DNA of 64,000 nt from Pristimantibacillus sp052113225 (GCF_052113225.1 NZ_JBFRCT010000004.1:372001-436000); one strand, 5' to 3'. Shown: positions 51,227-60,482, numbered from the stretch's first letter. Program-made: numbers and translations. The notes: generated by a model from the letters alone, not told the origin.

Positions 51227-52366
51227 CTAATTTTGTTGTTGCTGCTCCTGCTGTTGCTGTTGCTTCTTCTGCTGTTTTGGCTTAACTGCAAGCAAGAGAC
51301 ACAGAATAATCAGCGGTAGTACTAGAAAGAATGTCATGTCAAACCATGGATAATATAGCTGCAGAATCTCATTGTAAACGACGATATTAGGCGTGCCTAC
51401 AACCGTTAAGACGAGCAGAATCATGCCAAGGGGAATGGTCAGCATCTTGCTCTCCTGGAGCCTAAACACCTGCGCGAGGCCTGTCGTTACAGTGAAGAAG
51501 TGAATCAGTGTTTTGTAGAACACGGTTATGATCCACAAAAAGGCCATGATGGCTTCGATTCGTTCTAAAAAATGTCCGATCGTAATCTTCTGAGCGAGAA
51601 CAAAGGTCGGATAATATTTGCTTTGCATGAGATTAGGTCCAAGCACAAGAATGCTGAGAAGAACGACGAGAAATAATACCATTCCGCCTACAGCAAAGCC
51701 AGTCAGGATTGGCCTCGTCAGCCTACTGCTGCCTGCAACATAGGGAACTAGCATAAGCAGCACTGCCATTTCGACAAAACCGGATGCGAAGGCAGGCAAG
51801 GATCCATTTATAATGGGAAGCATACCTGTTGCCATAATAGGGTGTAAATTTGTCCATTTTATTTGTGGCAGCAGAAAAACAACCAAAAGCAGAAACAGCC
51901 CCATAAAGACCGGGAACAACAGCTCTCCCATTCTTGCGTAAGCTTCAATGCCATAACGATAGGCAATAATAATAACCGCTGCAAAAAGGATAATAATCGC
52001 AATTACCGGTGTCTCCGGCATTAATTGCGTCGTCATAAATTGGCTCATCTCACTAAAGAGTGTCAAGATGCACATAAACGAAGGAAACAGGAATAGTAGG
52101 AAAATGAAGCCCCCAAACCATACCCCCAGCCTTTGCCGGATCGCTTCATAGAGACTGATCCGCTGAAGCTGATTGGCAATCGCTCCAAATAATCCTCCTG
52201 CAGCAAGTCCTCCGATAAAGGCAAGCAGCATGGAGAGCCAGGCATCCTGTTTGGACGAACCAGCTGTAATAGTCGGCATGATCAGAATTGAGTCCCCTAT
52301 TGTCCCAACCATAATTAAGATCATAAACTGCCTGACCGATATTTTGCTGTTCATATATGTAGACAT
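51227..52366 (-). CDS. Spore germinant receptor permease subunit, GerAB family
   Basis: B subunit of a nutrient germinant receptor in the spore inner membrane, APC-superfamily fold that binds the germinant. 379 residues with ten predicted helices; ISVRQFMILIMVGTIGDSILIMPTI and the long hydrophobic middle fit GerAB. The C-terminal tail is unusual, KPKQQKK followed by a Gln-rich run. GGGGAGG six bases before the ATG at 52366. Last gene of the operon, after the small D subunit. Confidence 0.92.
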   Translation of the reverse strand: MSTYMNSKISVRQFMILIMVGTIGDSILIMPTITAGSSKQDAWLSMLLAFIGGLAAGGLFGAIANQLQRISLYEAIRQRLGVWFGGFIFLLFLFPSFMCILTLFSEMSQFMTTQLMPETPVIAIIILFAAVIIIAYRYGIEAYARMGELLFPVFMGLFLLLVVFLLPQIKWTNLHPIMATGMLPIINGSLPAFASGFVEMAVLLMLVPYVAGSSRLTRPILTGFAVGGMVLFLVVLLSILVLGPNLMQSKYYPTFVLAQKITIGHFLERIEAIMAFLWIITVFYKTLIHFFTVTTGLAQVFRLQESKMLTIPLGMILLVLTVVGTPNIVVYNEILQLYYPWFDMTFFLVLPLIILCLLLAVKPKQQKKQQQQQEQQQQN

Positions 52367-52380
52367 GCCTGGCCTCCCCT

Positions 52381-52605
52381 CTAAGATAATTTTAGCTGCC
52401 CGACCCAGCTGTACATCCACTTGATCATCATAAATGGATTAGGGAGCTTAACTTGAAGCATAAGAGTGCCATACAAAGCACTGCCTATAAGAAGCAGCAC
52501 AAGGAATATTACGAGTTCCTTGTAATAGCGCTGGCGAATCAGTCCTGGTGCCTCCAGCCAGAAGGTTCCTGCTGCTAATGCCAGAATAGCCAATATTGCC
52601 GCCAT
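52381..52605 (-). CDS. Small two-helix germinant receptor D-type subunit
   Basis: 74 residues with two hydrophobic segments (AAILAILALAAGTFWL and LVIFLVLLLIGSALYGTLML). In Bacillus, D-subunit genes of 70-80 residues with two helices accompany some GerA-type operons and modulate germination. Size, topology and position between C and B subunits support that assignment; sequence similarity cannot be judged here. Confidence 0.75.
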   Translation of the reverse strand: MAAILAILALAAGTFWLEAPGLIRQRYYKELVIFLVLLLIGSALYGTLMLQVKLPNPFMMIKWMYSWVGQLKLS

Positions 52606-52625
52606 CTAATGCCGCTCCCCTTTCC

Positions 52626-53807
52626 TTATCTGATCGTACTATTCTCTGTTGTACCGGTCTTCCGAATATACATTTCAATCTTGTAGTCCACCTTAAGCTG
52701 CGGAAAATATTCATCACTCCACTGGTCTTGAATCTGTTTCCAAAAGGCGGCATGCTCTTTCCCGAGCTGAACACCAAAGCCAAAAATGTCTGACTTGATC
52801 TCCTTGGCCCTTGCAACAGCAGCTTCAACGTTAGCTAAAATGCTTTGTTTGGTTTCTTTCTGCAGACGCTCGATCGTCTTAGGATCGGATAAATCAATAT
52901 CCGTACATGTCCTCTCGACGATATTCCCCTCCGTTCGGATGGATATTTCAACCTCCGGGTTACCGTCAACAACCTTTGTTTTTATTTTGGAATCAGAGGA
53001 GCTCACTTCTACCCCTAAAAATCGCTTATCTCCACATGCCAGAGCGATCGAAGTACTATCCAAATTATTCGTAATATCGGTATAACCTTTGCTCTCCTTT
53101 TCATTCAGCCAGCCAATCAGCTTATCTTCCTTGAACGCAGCTATGCCGGAATAGCGGAATCGGCTGGGCGGCATAAATGTTTCTACATTTTGCTTGGTTT
53201 CCCCTACATCGGGGCTCCCGATCACCCGTATCCCGGTCAAAGCTAGCTCATCTCCCTGCACGGACAGCTTATTTAACGCCTCATCAAGTGTCACAGCAAT
53301 TGTGGGTGCCCAATTCTTTTCTGACGTTTTGAGCGACTGCTGCATACTGTAGCTGGGCAGCTTCTCTACCGGTGTATAGAGCTTTAGTACGTCCTCCGCT
53401 TTTGTCCCTTTCGCCACAATGAAATTAAAATCCAGCCGCGTTTCATTATCGCGGGCAGCGCTGTCTACAAGTTCCTTGATGCCCCTTCTTGCAGCTTCTT
53501 CTCCAATGACATACATCTGCAAATGCCCCATATAGACTTTACGCGGTGCCTCGGCCGTAACCGATCTGGCTGCCTCAAACAGCGTTCTTCCTCTTCCCTG
53601 AAATAGAGTGCTCGGCGGACGGTCTCCCGCTTTTTTCTGATTGGAAATCTCGCTTGGATTTACAACCTGATAGGATACGAGATAATGCCCGTCCTCCCAA
53701 TCCACACCTACGCCCAGAACAATCAGAAGCTCATTCAGTTCCCGTCTGCTCCAGCATCCAGAAAGCATGAGAAGGCACAGCATCGAAATAGCAAGTTTGT
53801 AGAACAT
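52626..53807 (-). CDS. Germinant receptor lipoprotein subunit, GerAC family
   Basis: 393 residues: signal peptide with lipobox LSGC (Cys near 18), then WSRRELNELLIVLGVGVDW, the conserved Ger(x)C start, SNQKK-type linker, VYMGHLQMYVIGEEAARRG and a C-terminal domain ending VDYKIEMYIRKTG. The frame runs 53 codons further upstream into the A gene, but GGGAGG and the signal peptide place the start at 53807, 16 bp after the A subunit stop. Confidence 0.93.
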   Translation of the reverse strand: MFYKLAISMLCLLMLSGCWSRRELNELLIVLGVGVDWEDGHYLVSYQVVNPSEISNQKKAGDRPPSTLFQGRGRTLFEAARSVTAEAPRKVYMGHLQMYVIGEEAARRGIKELVDSAARDNETRLDFNFIVAKGTKAEDVLKLYTPVEKLPSYSMQQSLKTSEKNWAPTIAVTLDEALNKLSVQGDELALTGIRVIGSPDVGETKQNVETFMPPSRFRYSGIAAFKEDKLIGWLNEKESKGYTDITNNLDSTSIALACGDKRFLGVEVSSSDSKIKTKVVDGNPEVEISIRTEGNIVERTCTDIDLSDPKTIERLQKETKQSILANVEAAVARAKEIKSDIFGFGVQLGKEHAAFWKQIQDQWSDEYFPQLKVDYKIEMYIRKTGTTENSTIR

Positions 53808-53823
53808 GATGGTTACGCCTCCC

Positions 53824-55365
53824 TTAACGCTTGCGGATTCTGCTGGAGCCGGCTCCCGCGGAAGTGTTCGGCCTCCGGAACATGAGCCATCTTGGCAGCC
53901 GGAACAAAGCGTCCTGCATGTCTGCTTGTTTGTACGGAGCCAGCGGAGACATGAATGGCTCCCCAAAGGAGTGCAAGGCGCATAGATGCAGCATAAGAAC
54001 GAAGAAGCTCATGATGATACCAAACAAGCCAAAGCTTGCCGCTACACCCATAAACACAAAACGAAGAATACGAACCGGTATTGACATGCTGTAAGCTGGG
54101 AGTGTAAATGTAGAAATCGCTGTAATGGATACAACAATAACCATTGCAGCGGATACAATACCTGCTTCTACCGCTGCTTGACCGATTACGAGCGTACCAA
54201 CAACCGATACCGCCTGACCAATCGCACGTGGCATACGCAGGCCTGCCTCTCTTAATATCTCAAACGTAATCTCCATAATGAGCGCTTCAATAAACGCCGG
54301 AAACGGTACGCCTTCCCGCTGGGCGGCTAAGGAAATGAGAAGTGATGCCGGCAGCATATCGCGGTGAAAAGTTGTTATTGCGATATACAGTGACGGAAAC
54401 AACAACGAGATAAAGACGCTGCCGAACCGGAGAAAACGAAGCAAACTCGCATAAAACGTACGCTGGTAATAATCCTCGGTTGATTGGAAGAAGGTTACAA
54501 GCTGTGTCGGCACAATTAGGACGTTAGGCGTCCCCTCAACCATAACAGCTACTCTCCCTTCCAACAGTTGACCTGCAACATTGTCTGGGAGTTCTGTATT
54601 AAATATCGTCGGAAACAAAGACCATCTGTCATCCTCGATCAGCTCTTCGATATATCCGCTGTCCAGAATACCATCGATCTCGATCTTGCTAAGCCTCGAG
54701 CGGACCTCTTGAAGAACTGATGGCTTGACCACTCCGTTCAAATACATCAAGGTCACATCTGTTTTCGTTACTTGGCCAATCGTGACGGTCTCGAGCCATA
54801 GTCTTGGATCTTTTATTTTCCGTCTGATGAGCGATGTATTGGTGCGGAGTGTCTCGGTGAAGCTTTCCCGGGGACCTCGAATGGAAGTCTGGTTCGTCGA
54901 CTCCGTAACGTCACGGCCCTTCCATTCGCGAATGTCCGCACTGTATGCGAGTTTATGCCCTGCAAGCAAAATAATAGCTTGACCGGACAGCAAATTTTTA
55001 TAGAGAGTGCCCATCTCGGTTACGGTGCTGATCGCCCCCATCCCGTTCAGCAGTTTTTTCGCCAAAACGGCGGCATCAACAGCAGAGGGATGTTCCGTAC
55101 GATGATTAGATAAGGAATAGTCCAATACATCAAAAATATATTGATTAATCGTCATCGCATTAGCCAGCCCATCGATATATACGACAGCTGCAGACGCAAA
55201 CCTCATGCCATCATAACGAATTTCCCGCATAATCAGATCGTCGCTGCCGCCAAGATCATGCTTCAGCCGATGTAAATTAAGTTCAACCGTAGGATCAATG
55301 GGGATATCGGCGTACTCGGGCATCATATTGTTGTCATTGGAGCTTGAACGATTTTTCCGAGACAT
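53824..55365 (-). CDS. Germinant receptor A subunit, GerAA/SpoVAF family
   Basis: 513 residues: an N-terminal cytoplasmic domain (IMREIRYDGMRFASAAVVYIDGLA; RGPRESFTETLRTNTSLIRRKI; GQVTKTDVTLMYL) and a C-terminal membrane part with about five helices (FLRFGSVFISLLFPSLYIAITTFH; GQAVSVVGTLVIGQAAVEAGIVS). All are GerA signatures. The ATG at 55365 (GGGGG about ten bases upstream) is preferred to the frame start at 55413. First gene of the A-C-D-B operon. Confidence 0.94.
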   Translation of the reverse strand: MSRKNRSSSNDNNMMPEYADIPIDPTVELNLHRLKHDLGGSDDLIMREIRYDGMRFASAAVVYIDGLANAMTINQYIFDVLDYSLSNHRTEHPSAVDAAVLAKKLLNGMGAISTVTEMGTLYKNLLSGQAIILLAGHKLAYSADIREWKGRDVTESTNQTSIRGPRESFTETLRTNTSLIRRKIKDPRLWLETVTIGQVTKTDVTLMYLNGVVKPSVLQEVRSRLSKIEIDGILDSGYIEELIEDDRWSLFPTIFNTELPDNVAGQLLEGRVAVMVEGTPNVLIVPTQLVTFFQSTEDYYQRTFYASLLRFLRFGSVFISLLFPSLYIAITTFHRDMLPASLLISLAAQREGVPFPAFIEALIMEITFEILREAGLRMPRAIGQAVSVVGTLVIGQAAVEAGIVSAAMVIVVSITAISTFTLPAYSMSIPVRILRFVFMGVAASFGLFGIIMSFFVLMLHLCALHSFGEPFMSPLAPYKQADMQDALFRLPRWLMFRRPNTSAGAGSSRIRKR

Positions 55366-55520
55366 AAGTAAGCAACCCCCTGGATGAATGTCTATCCTTC
55401 CCATTATGACCATACTTCAAGGGGGGTTAAACTTGCTGTTTCGAGGAGATTAGTGAGATTGCTGACATAAGAGCACTATATGTGATTTGATATAAGGTGG
55501 GAGTTTGGCAGGTTTATGGA

Positions 55521-55795
55521 AATAAGACCCTGGCAGGGACTTATTAGAGAGAAATCGCGGAATATCGTCGTGTGGTATCTAACCAGTTGCAAGGCAATAA
55601 GACCCTACGAGGGTCTTATCCAATCCAAAAGCAGCCTGAATATTCGGAATAAGACCCTGACAGGGTCTTATTGGAGAGAAATCGCGGAATATCGTGCTGT
55701 ATCTAACCAGTTGCAAGGCAATAAGACCCTACGAGGGTCTTATCCATTCCAAAAGCAGCCTGAATACTCGGAATAAGACCCTGTCAGGGTCTTAT
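55521..55795. repeat. Repeat region with five AATAAGACCCT hairpins
   Basis: Hairpins of AATAAGACCCT and AGGGTCTTATT lie at 55521-55545, 55596-55619, 55648-55672, 55720-55743 and 55772-55795. They alternate between two linkers (GAGAGAAATCGCGGAATATCG... and CAAAAGCAGCCTGAATA...), giving a unit of 124-127 bp present twice plus the first hairpin of a third. The remainder of the gap between the GerAA gene and this region shows nothing recognisable. Confidence 0.9.
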
Positions 55796-55799
55796 CAGA

Positions 55800-56270
55800 T
55801 TAGGGGATGTACGCTAGGAATGGCCACTTCCGACTCCAACTATTTTTATAAAGATTCGTTACAGTCAGCAGTACGGTACCTGTTTCCTGTAACGTTATTT
55901 CTTGATCATAGGCTTCATGTGGGAAGATATAAAAGGAGGCAAATTCATCTCCATCTTTATAATTAATTCCACCCGTCCCAAACACCGAACTCTCATAGTA
56001 CTTATTCTTATAGGTGGCAGTCATCTTCGCTGACATTTCCGCAGTAAAAGAATAAGTCCCCTTCGATCTAAAACTAATTCGGTATCCTCCTGAATTAGCA
56101 TTACCTGTATTATCAACGGACAAGACAACAATCTTGTTTGTACCATCGTTGTACAGTTCTTTCCCGACATTGCTCTCTAGATCAGACAGATCAATGGATA
56201 CCGTATATTCCTCTGACATCATCTCACCATTCTGATCCGTGGAATCCTCTGTATTATTGTACAATGGCAC
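55800..56270 (-). CDS. Hypothetical beta-rich protein, possibly N-terminally truncated
   Basis: 156 residues with no signal peptide but a composition of extracellular beta proteins (TYSFTAEMSAKMTATYKNKYYES, DNTGNANSGGYRISF). The GTG at 56270 has no good ribosome site; an ATG pair at about 56222 follows GGTGAG and may be used. The expected lipoprotein or anchor segment is missing, so the gene may be a fragment or intracellular. The stop codon abuts the repeat region. Function unknown. Confidence 0.5.
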   Translation of the reverse strand: MPLYNNTEDSTDQNGEMMSEEYTVSIDLSDLESNVGKELYNDGTNKIVVLSVDNTGNANSGGYRISFRSKGTYSFTAEMSAKMTATYKNKYYESSVFGTGGINYKDGDEFASFYIFPHEAYDQEITLQETGTVLLTVTNLYKNSWSRKWPFLAYIP

Positions 56271-56349
56271 CTATGCCGTCTATGGCGAGATGATAGAAAC
56301 CTGTAGGCTTAAAAGCTAGATATAGAACAATCTGATTTTCAGCCTAGTC

Positions 56350-56793
56350 TCATTCTTCTCCTCCAAGCATGTCCTGAACAGGTACTGCTCTAACATACTG
56401 ACCTGGCGCCGCCTCGACTGCAATGGCGGAATCTACAGGAACGCCCGTTATTTGATAGAGCCCCGTCCCCTCTTTATAGTAGTTGGACGTTTCATCATCC
56501 TCGTGATAGACCTCTTCCGTTAGAAGCTGCTTGATCGAACCAATCTTGCCCTCTACCGACTCTACTTTTTCATCCGACCCAACATAAATTCTGTCTTGAA
56601 ATTTGATCATTTTATTAAAAGGCCAGCTTGCATCTCTGCTTGTGACCGTGTCGTTTGATTGCTTTAGCTTATCTTCAGTGCCTTGAGTAATGCTTACACC
56701 ATTAGTATCGTTGGCGCCTTTCGTATCGTTGCCGTTACCGCAGGCAGATAGCAATATAACAATGAACAGTATAGTAATCATGCCTATTTTCAT
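56350..56793 (-). CDS. Hypothetical lipoprotein
   Basis: 147 residues with an N-terminal signal peptide and lipobox LLSAC (Cys near 18), then an Asn/Asp/Thr-rich linker and a soluble domain (KMIKFQDRIYVGSDEKVESVEGKIGSIKQLL) of a kind common in small Bacillales lipoproteins. GGGGG precedes the ATG. No function assigned. Confidence 0.75.
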   Translation of the reverse strand: MKIGMITILFIVILLSACGNGNDTKGANDTNGVSITQGTEDKLKQSNDTVTSRDASWPFNKMIKFQDRIYVGSDEKVESVEGKIGSIKQLLTEEVYHEDDETSNYYKEGTGLYQITGVPVDSAIAVEAAPGQYVRAVPVQDMLGGEE

Positions 56794-56871
56794 CAGTCAT
56801 TCCCCCCTACTCACCTACACCTAAAACGTGATAGGGGGATCAGAAGTTGCTTGCTTATTCCAAAAAATAAA

Positions 56872-56908
56872 AAAGCCCCGATGATCAACATGATCATCAG
56901 AGCCTGTC
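56872..56908 (-). terminator. Terminator of the VOC gene
   Basis: GCCCCGATGATCA pairs with TGATCATCAGAGC (stem GATGATCA/TGATCATC); the minus strand continues with TTTTTTATTTTTTGG. Confidence 0.85.
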
Positions 56909-56914
56909 ATTGAT

Positions 56915-57289
56915 TTATTTTCTCTCCATCACGGCGAAGTAGTTATCTTCCTCATCAGCAAAGTTAAATACTCGTCCGAAAGGCAGTTCTACCAGTTCTC
57001 CGACTTTAACGTTCTTATTCTTGAATTCGTTATACAGTTCATCCAGCTTGTCGGAGAAGAACATGAGCGAAGGCGTGCCAAGGTTTACTCCCATCGACAT
57101 TTTGGCAACTACTTCTTTATCATGGAGAATGATCGATGTCTGTGCGCCTTCGGGAGCAAGCTCAATCCATTTCTGGCCCATTGCTTCTTCCTCTGCGACC
57201 ACTTTAAAGCCTGCTTTCTCCGTCCAGAATACCTTTGCCTTCTCCTGGTCATTCACGTACAGCATCACTTGCCCGAGTTGATTAATCAT
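56915..57289 (-). CDS. VOC/glyoxalase-fold protein
   Basis: 124 residues of the vicinal oxygen chelate superfamily: GQVMLYVNDQEKAKVFWTEKAGF start, QKWIELAPEG and the C-terminal PFGRVFNFADEEDNYFAVME with the usual Glu ligand. Members include glyoxalases, dioxygenases and antibiotic-binding proteins; the substrate cannot be told. A GTG 12 bases upstream is an alternative start but directly abuts AGGGA. Confidence 0.85.
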   Translation of the reverse strand: MINQLGQVMLYVNDQEKAKVFWTEKAGFKVVAEEEAMGQKWIELAPEGAQTSIILHDKEVVAKMSMGVNLGTPSLMFFSDKLDELYNEFKNKNVKVGELVELPFGRVFNFADEEDNYFAVMERK

Positions 57290-57376
57290 TACCTGTAACA
57301 CTCCCTATATTAGAGTAATTGCCAAGCTCTATGCTACCATAATTGCCCGTCAACCGTAAGCTCATAAGCTTCGAAG

Positions 57377-57802
57377 CTACAATCGAAGATAATCCTTTAA
57401 TTCAGCCTCCAGTGTCAGCAGCTTCGGATCACGCGAGTTCTCCTTTTTATCCTCCAGCCTTCGAAGTTCAATCGCATAGGATGTACCACGTTCTGCTGGA
57501 ATCGGCATACGCATAGCCCAGTCGAGTGCCTCTTCTTCCGTGTCGACATTAATCAACGTAAACTCCGCAACAAGCGCCGGATCGATTGGAAAAGGTCCCG
57601 CTAAAACCTCCGGCTTTTCGCTGCCCTTTGCATACGTAATTCGGAACCCTGCTGAGCTTGGCCGAAGCTCCTCGGCGGCAAGCAGTACACCTGCCTCAGC
57701 CAGAGAGTGCTGATACGCAAGCACGGCGGCGTTATGTTCCTCGCTTGGTTTCACTCTTGCCTCGGTATATCCATTTGCCTTGACCATGAGTATATATCGC
57801 AT
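57377..57802 (-). CDS. YCII/DGPF-domain protein (2)
   Basis: 141 residues of the YCII-related family: RYILMVKANGYTEA start, VLLAAEELRPSSAGFRI and a modified DGPF motif, VLAGPFPIDPALVAEFTLI (Ala for Asp). GGAGG nine bases before the ATG at 57802. Sits five bases after the ECF sigma gene; such proteins are typical genomic partners of ECF42 sigma factors, with unknown biochemical role. Confidence 0.85.
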   Translation of the reverse strand: MRYILMVKANGYTEARVKPSEEHNAAVLAYQHSLAEAGVLLAAEELRPSSAGFRITYAKGSEKPEVLAGPFPIDPALVAEFTLINVDTEEEALDWAMRMPIPAERGTSYAIELRRLEDKKENSRDPKLLTLEAELKDYLRL

Positions 57803-57807
57803 AATGG

Positions 57808-59070
57808 CTAGCCTCCTTCCTGCATGCATGCTGCTGCCCGTTTCTGCAATAACCTTCGCTCCTGCTCATTACGAGTCATTGCGGCAGCGCGTTCAAATTC
57901 GGTACGGGCTTCTCCCCAACGTCCCAGCTTCTCCAATAGATCACCGCGAACGCTTGGAAGCAGATGATAGCCTTGCAGCGAAGGCTCCCCGTACAACTCA
58001 TCGACAAGCTGCAGTCCATAGGCAGGACCAAATGCCATGGCGATGGCGACAGCACGGTTTAACTCCACAATAGGTGAAGGCGTTATTCTGAGCAGTGCTT
58101 CATATAGGGCAGCAATTCGAATCCATTCCGTATCGGACGGGGTACGAGCCACCGCATGGCAAGCCGTGATGGAAGCCTGTATCGCATACGGACCAAGCGT
58201 TCGTCCCAGCTTCCGCGCATGTTCCAAGGCAGTAAGCCCACGGCGGATAAGTAATTGATCCCACTGCGCCCGGTTCTGATCCATGAGAAGCACAGGTTCC
58301 CCTTTTGCATTAATCCGTGTTCGGAGTCGTGAAGATTGGATTTCCATTAAGGCAACTAGTCCATGAACCTCCGGTTCGCCTGGTGCAATGGCGGCAAGGA
58401 TACGTCCTAGTCTAAGCGCTTCCTGGCAGAGCAGCGGACGTGTCCAATTCTGTCCGGAGGTTGCGGAATACCCTTCGTTAAACATGAGATAGATGACCTC
58501 AAGCACAGCGGATAACCGTTCCGCCAGCTCTTTGCCTACTGGTACCTCAAAGGGGACTTTCTCTGCATTTAACGTCCTTTTCGCCCGGACAATCCGCTGG
58601 GCAACCGTTGATTCCGCCGTTAGAAAAGAACGCGCAATCTCATCGGTCGTCAGCCCGCATAACAAGCGAAGCGTTAGAGCAACTCTGGCATCCTGTGATA
58701 TCACCGGATGGCAGGTCATAAAAATCAAGCGAAGGAGATCATCCTCGATCTCCCCATCTAAGGCACGATCGATATCGTCTTCCGTATATAAATCTATTTC
58801 CCGGGCTATCTCGACATATTTCTGATCACGAAGCTTATTTCGCCGCAGCAAATCAATAGCCCGGCGCTTTGCCGTGGTCATGAGCCAGGCCCCCGGATTA
58901 TCAGGGATGCCGGACTCCGGCCAACGATCAAGTGCGATAACCAGGGCATCTTGAGCCAAATCCTCTGCAAGCCCCACATCTCTCACCATCCGTACTAATC
59001 CGGCTATCAGCTTCGCCGACTCCATACGCCAGATCGTATCAATGGTGCGATGGGTTCGGGAGGCGCTCAC
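57808..59070 (-). CDS. ECF sigma factor with long C-terminal extension (ECF42-type)
   Basis: 420 residues: sigma region 2 (VGLAEDLAQDALVIALDRWPESGIPDNPGAWLMTTAKRRAIDLLRR) and region 4 (LTLRLLCGLTTDEIARSFLTAESTVAQRIVRAKRTL) in the first 180, followed by a helical, TPR-like extension of about 230 residues (ALLRITPSPIVELNRAVAIAM; GRWGEARTEFERAAAMTRNEQERRLL). No anti-sigma gene is adjacent; both neighbours encode DGPF proteins. Overlaps the upstream DGPF gene stop by four bases. Confidence 0.92.
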   Translation of the reverse strand: MSASRTHRTIDTIWRMESAKLIAGLVRMVRDVGLAEDLAQDALVIALDRWPESGIPDNPGAWLMTTAKRRAIDLLRRNKLRDQKYVEIAREIDLYTEDDIDRALDGEIEDDLLRLIFMTCHPVISQDARVALTLRLLCGLTTDEIARSFLTAESTVAQRIVRAKRTLNAEKVPFEVPVGKELAERLSAVLEVIYLMFNEGYSATSGQNWTRPLLCQEALRLGRILAAIAPGEPEVHGLVALMEIQSSRLRTRINAKGEPVLLMDQNRAQWDQLLIRRGLTALEHARKLGRTLGPYAIQASITACHAVARTPSDTEWIRIAALYEALLRITPSPIVELNRAVAIAMAFGPAYGLQLVDELYGEPSLQGYHLLPSVRGDLLEKLGRWGEARTEFERAAAMTRNEQERRLLQKRAAACMQEGG

Positions 59071-59501
59071 GCCTTTTTAAGCTCATCTACCTGCTTGCGA
59101 AGAGCTTCTTCCTTAGCTCGTGATGCGGGATCTTCCATAAGTTCCTCAAACTCGAATACTTGGCGAAGCTCAATCTCACCTTGTCCGTAGCCATGAGGAT
59201 CCGGCATACGAAGCGCCCACTCAATGGCCTCTTCTCTAGATTTCACTTCGATGAGCGTATACCCCGCTATCATTTCTTTCGCTTCGGTGAACGGACCATC
59301 CACCACCTTCGGCTTCCCTCCAGGCTCCGGATACGATATCCGGATACCACTTGCACTCGACATCAATCCATCGGCAGCAAGCAGGACACCTGCTTTCACC
59401 AGCTCTTCGTTATATTTTTGCATTGCATCGATTAGCTCCTGGCTTGGCAGAACGCCCGCTTCCGAATCCGTTGTTGCTTTTACAATCATCATAAATCTCA
59501 T
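59067..59501 (-). CDS. YCII/DGPF-domain protein (1)
   Basis: 144 residues with RFMMIVKATTDSEAGVLPS start and an intact motif PKVVDGPFTEAKEMIAGYTLIEVKS. AGGAGG seven bases before the ATG at 59501; a much longer frame upstream lacks support. First of two DGPF genes flanking the sigma factor; translationally coupled to it by ATGA overlap. Confidence 0.9.
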   Translation of the reverse strand: MRFMMIVKATTDSEAGVLPSQELIDAMQKYNEELVKAGVLLAADGLMSSASGIRISYPEPGGKPKVVDGPFTEAKEMIAGYTLIEVKSREEAIEWALRMPDPHGYGQGEIELRQVFEFEELMEDPASRAKEEALRKQVDELKKA

Positions 59502-59526
59502 ATCTATTCCTCCTGGTTTATATGTT

Positions 59527-60333
59527 TTAGACTGCGAAAAATGACATAAGCTCCTGTGAAACCATCGTGGTGTGCAGCTTCTTCGTATGTCCAAGCCCCT
59601 TCTTGCTGATGAGCTGGGCATTCGGCAGTACTTCAGCCGTTTCCTGCGCAGCATGGCGCAGCGTAGCCGGGCTCTCTGTGCCTTCCAGCACAAGCGTTGG
59701 CATCGTCACGGCCTTCCATTTTTCCCGCGGCAGCGATTGACCACTCACATAACCTTTGAGCAAGGCCGCATCATAAGGCAAAGTATGTGCAACAGCCATC
59801 AGTCTCGACCACACTCCCGGCATGATTCTCATTAAGGGAATAACGAAGGAAGGTGCCCCCATACCCTTGGTCATAAAATATTTAATGGCTTCGGCGCGCC
59901 GATCAGCAGCAATTAACTTCTCGACATATTCGGTAAAATCACTCGGCGGTTTGGGATCCGAGGCTTGAACAATAAACGGCGGCTCATGCAGCGCAAGCTT
60001 CGTAATGCTGGATCCACTCGCTGCCGCCTGCAGTGCAAGCACCGCACCGGAGGATAAACCCCAGACATAGGCGGAACCACCCGCTTCCTGGATTATGGCA
60101 TTCAGGTCCTCGATCTCACGTTCAATCGCATAGGACGAGGCATCGCCGCTGTCGCCGCGGCCACGGCGGTCATAGTTGTAGATTGTGTATTGCTTAGACA
60201 AAGCTTGAGCCAGTTCAACCTGACCCGGAAATTTCCGATAGCTGAACGCCCCCGCTACCAGTATGAGCGCTGGACCATGCCCGGTTTTATCATAAGCAAT
60301 CTTGGTGCCGTCCTTTGACATTACAGTATTCAT
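59527..60333 (-). CDS. Alpha/beta hydrolase
   Basis: 268 residues: LILVAGAFSYRKF oxyanion region, YDRRGRGDSG, nucleophile elbow VWGLSSGAVLAL (Ser near 97), late acid near VLEGTESPATL and His in KKGLGHTKKL. GGGGAG seven bases before the ATG. Stops 25 bp before the first DGPF gene and probably heads the same operon as the ECF42-type sigma factor. Substrate unknown. Confidence 0.85.
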   Translation of the reverse strand: MNTVMSKDGTKIAYDKTGHGPALILVAGAFSYRKFPGQVELAQALSKQYTIYNYDRRGRGDSGDASSYAIEREIEDLNAIIQEAGGSAYVWGLSSGAVLALQAAASGSSITKLALHEPPFIVQASDPKPPSDFTEYVEKLIAADRRAEAIKYFMTKGMGAPSFVIPLMRIMPGVWSRLMAVAHTLPYDAALLKGYVSGQSLPREKWKAVTMPTLVLEGTESPATLRHAAQETAEVLPNAQLISKKGLGHTKKLHTTMVSQELMSFFAV

Positions 60334-60482
60334 TTTGTATCTCCCCTAACGATTGTTTTTGCGCTTCTTACTATAACAACGAACGAATAAAGAGAAGATC
60401 GACATCGATATGAAAAGAATTTCAAAAAAGTTTTTGCAGGGTTATCTCTCCGTTTCACGAATGGTTCATTGAGGTGATTCTT

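Noticed and set aside
55516..55966. Overlapping plus-strand reading frames through the hairpin region
   Set aside because: They encode only the repeated hairpin sequence in translation, have no family resemblance and overlap a minus-strand gene; judged chance frames in repeats.
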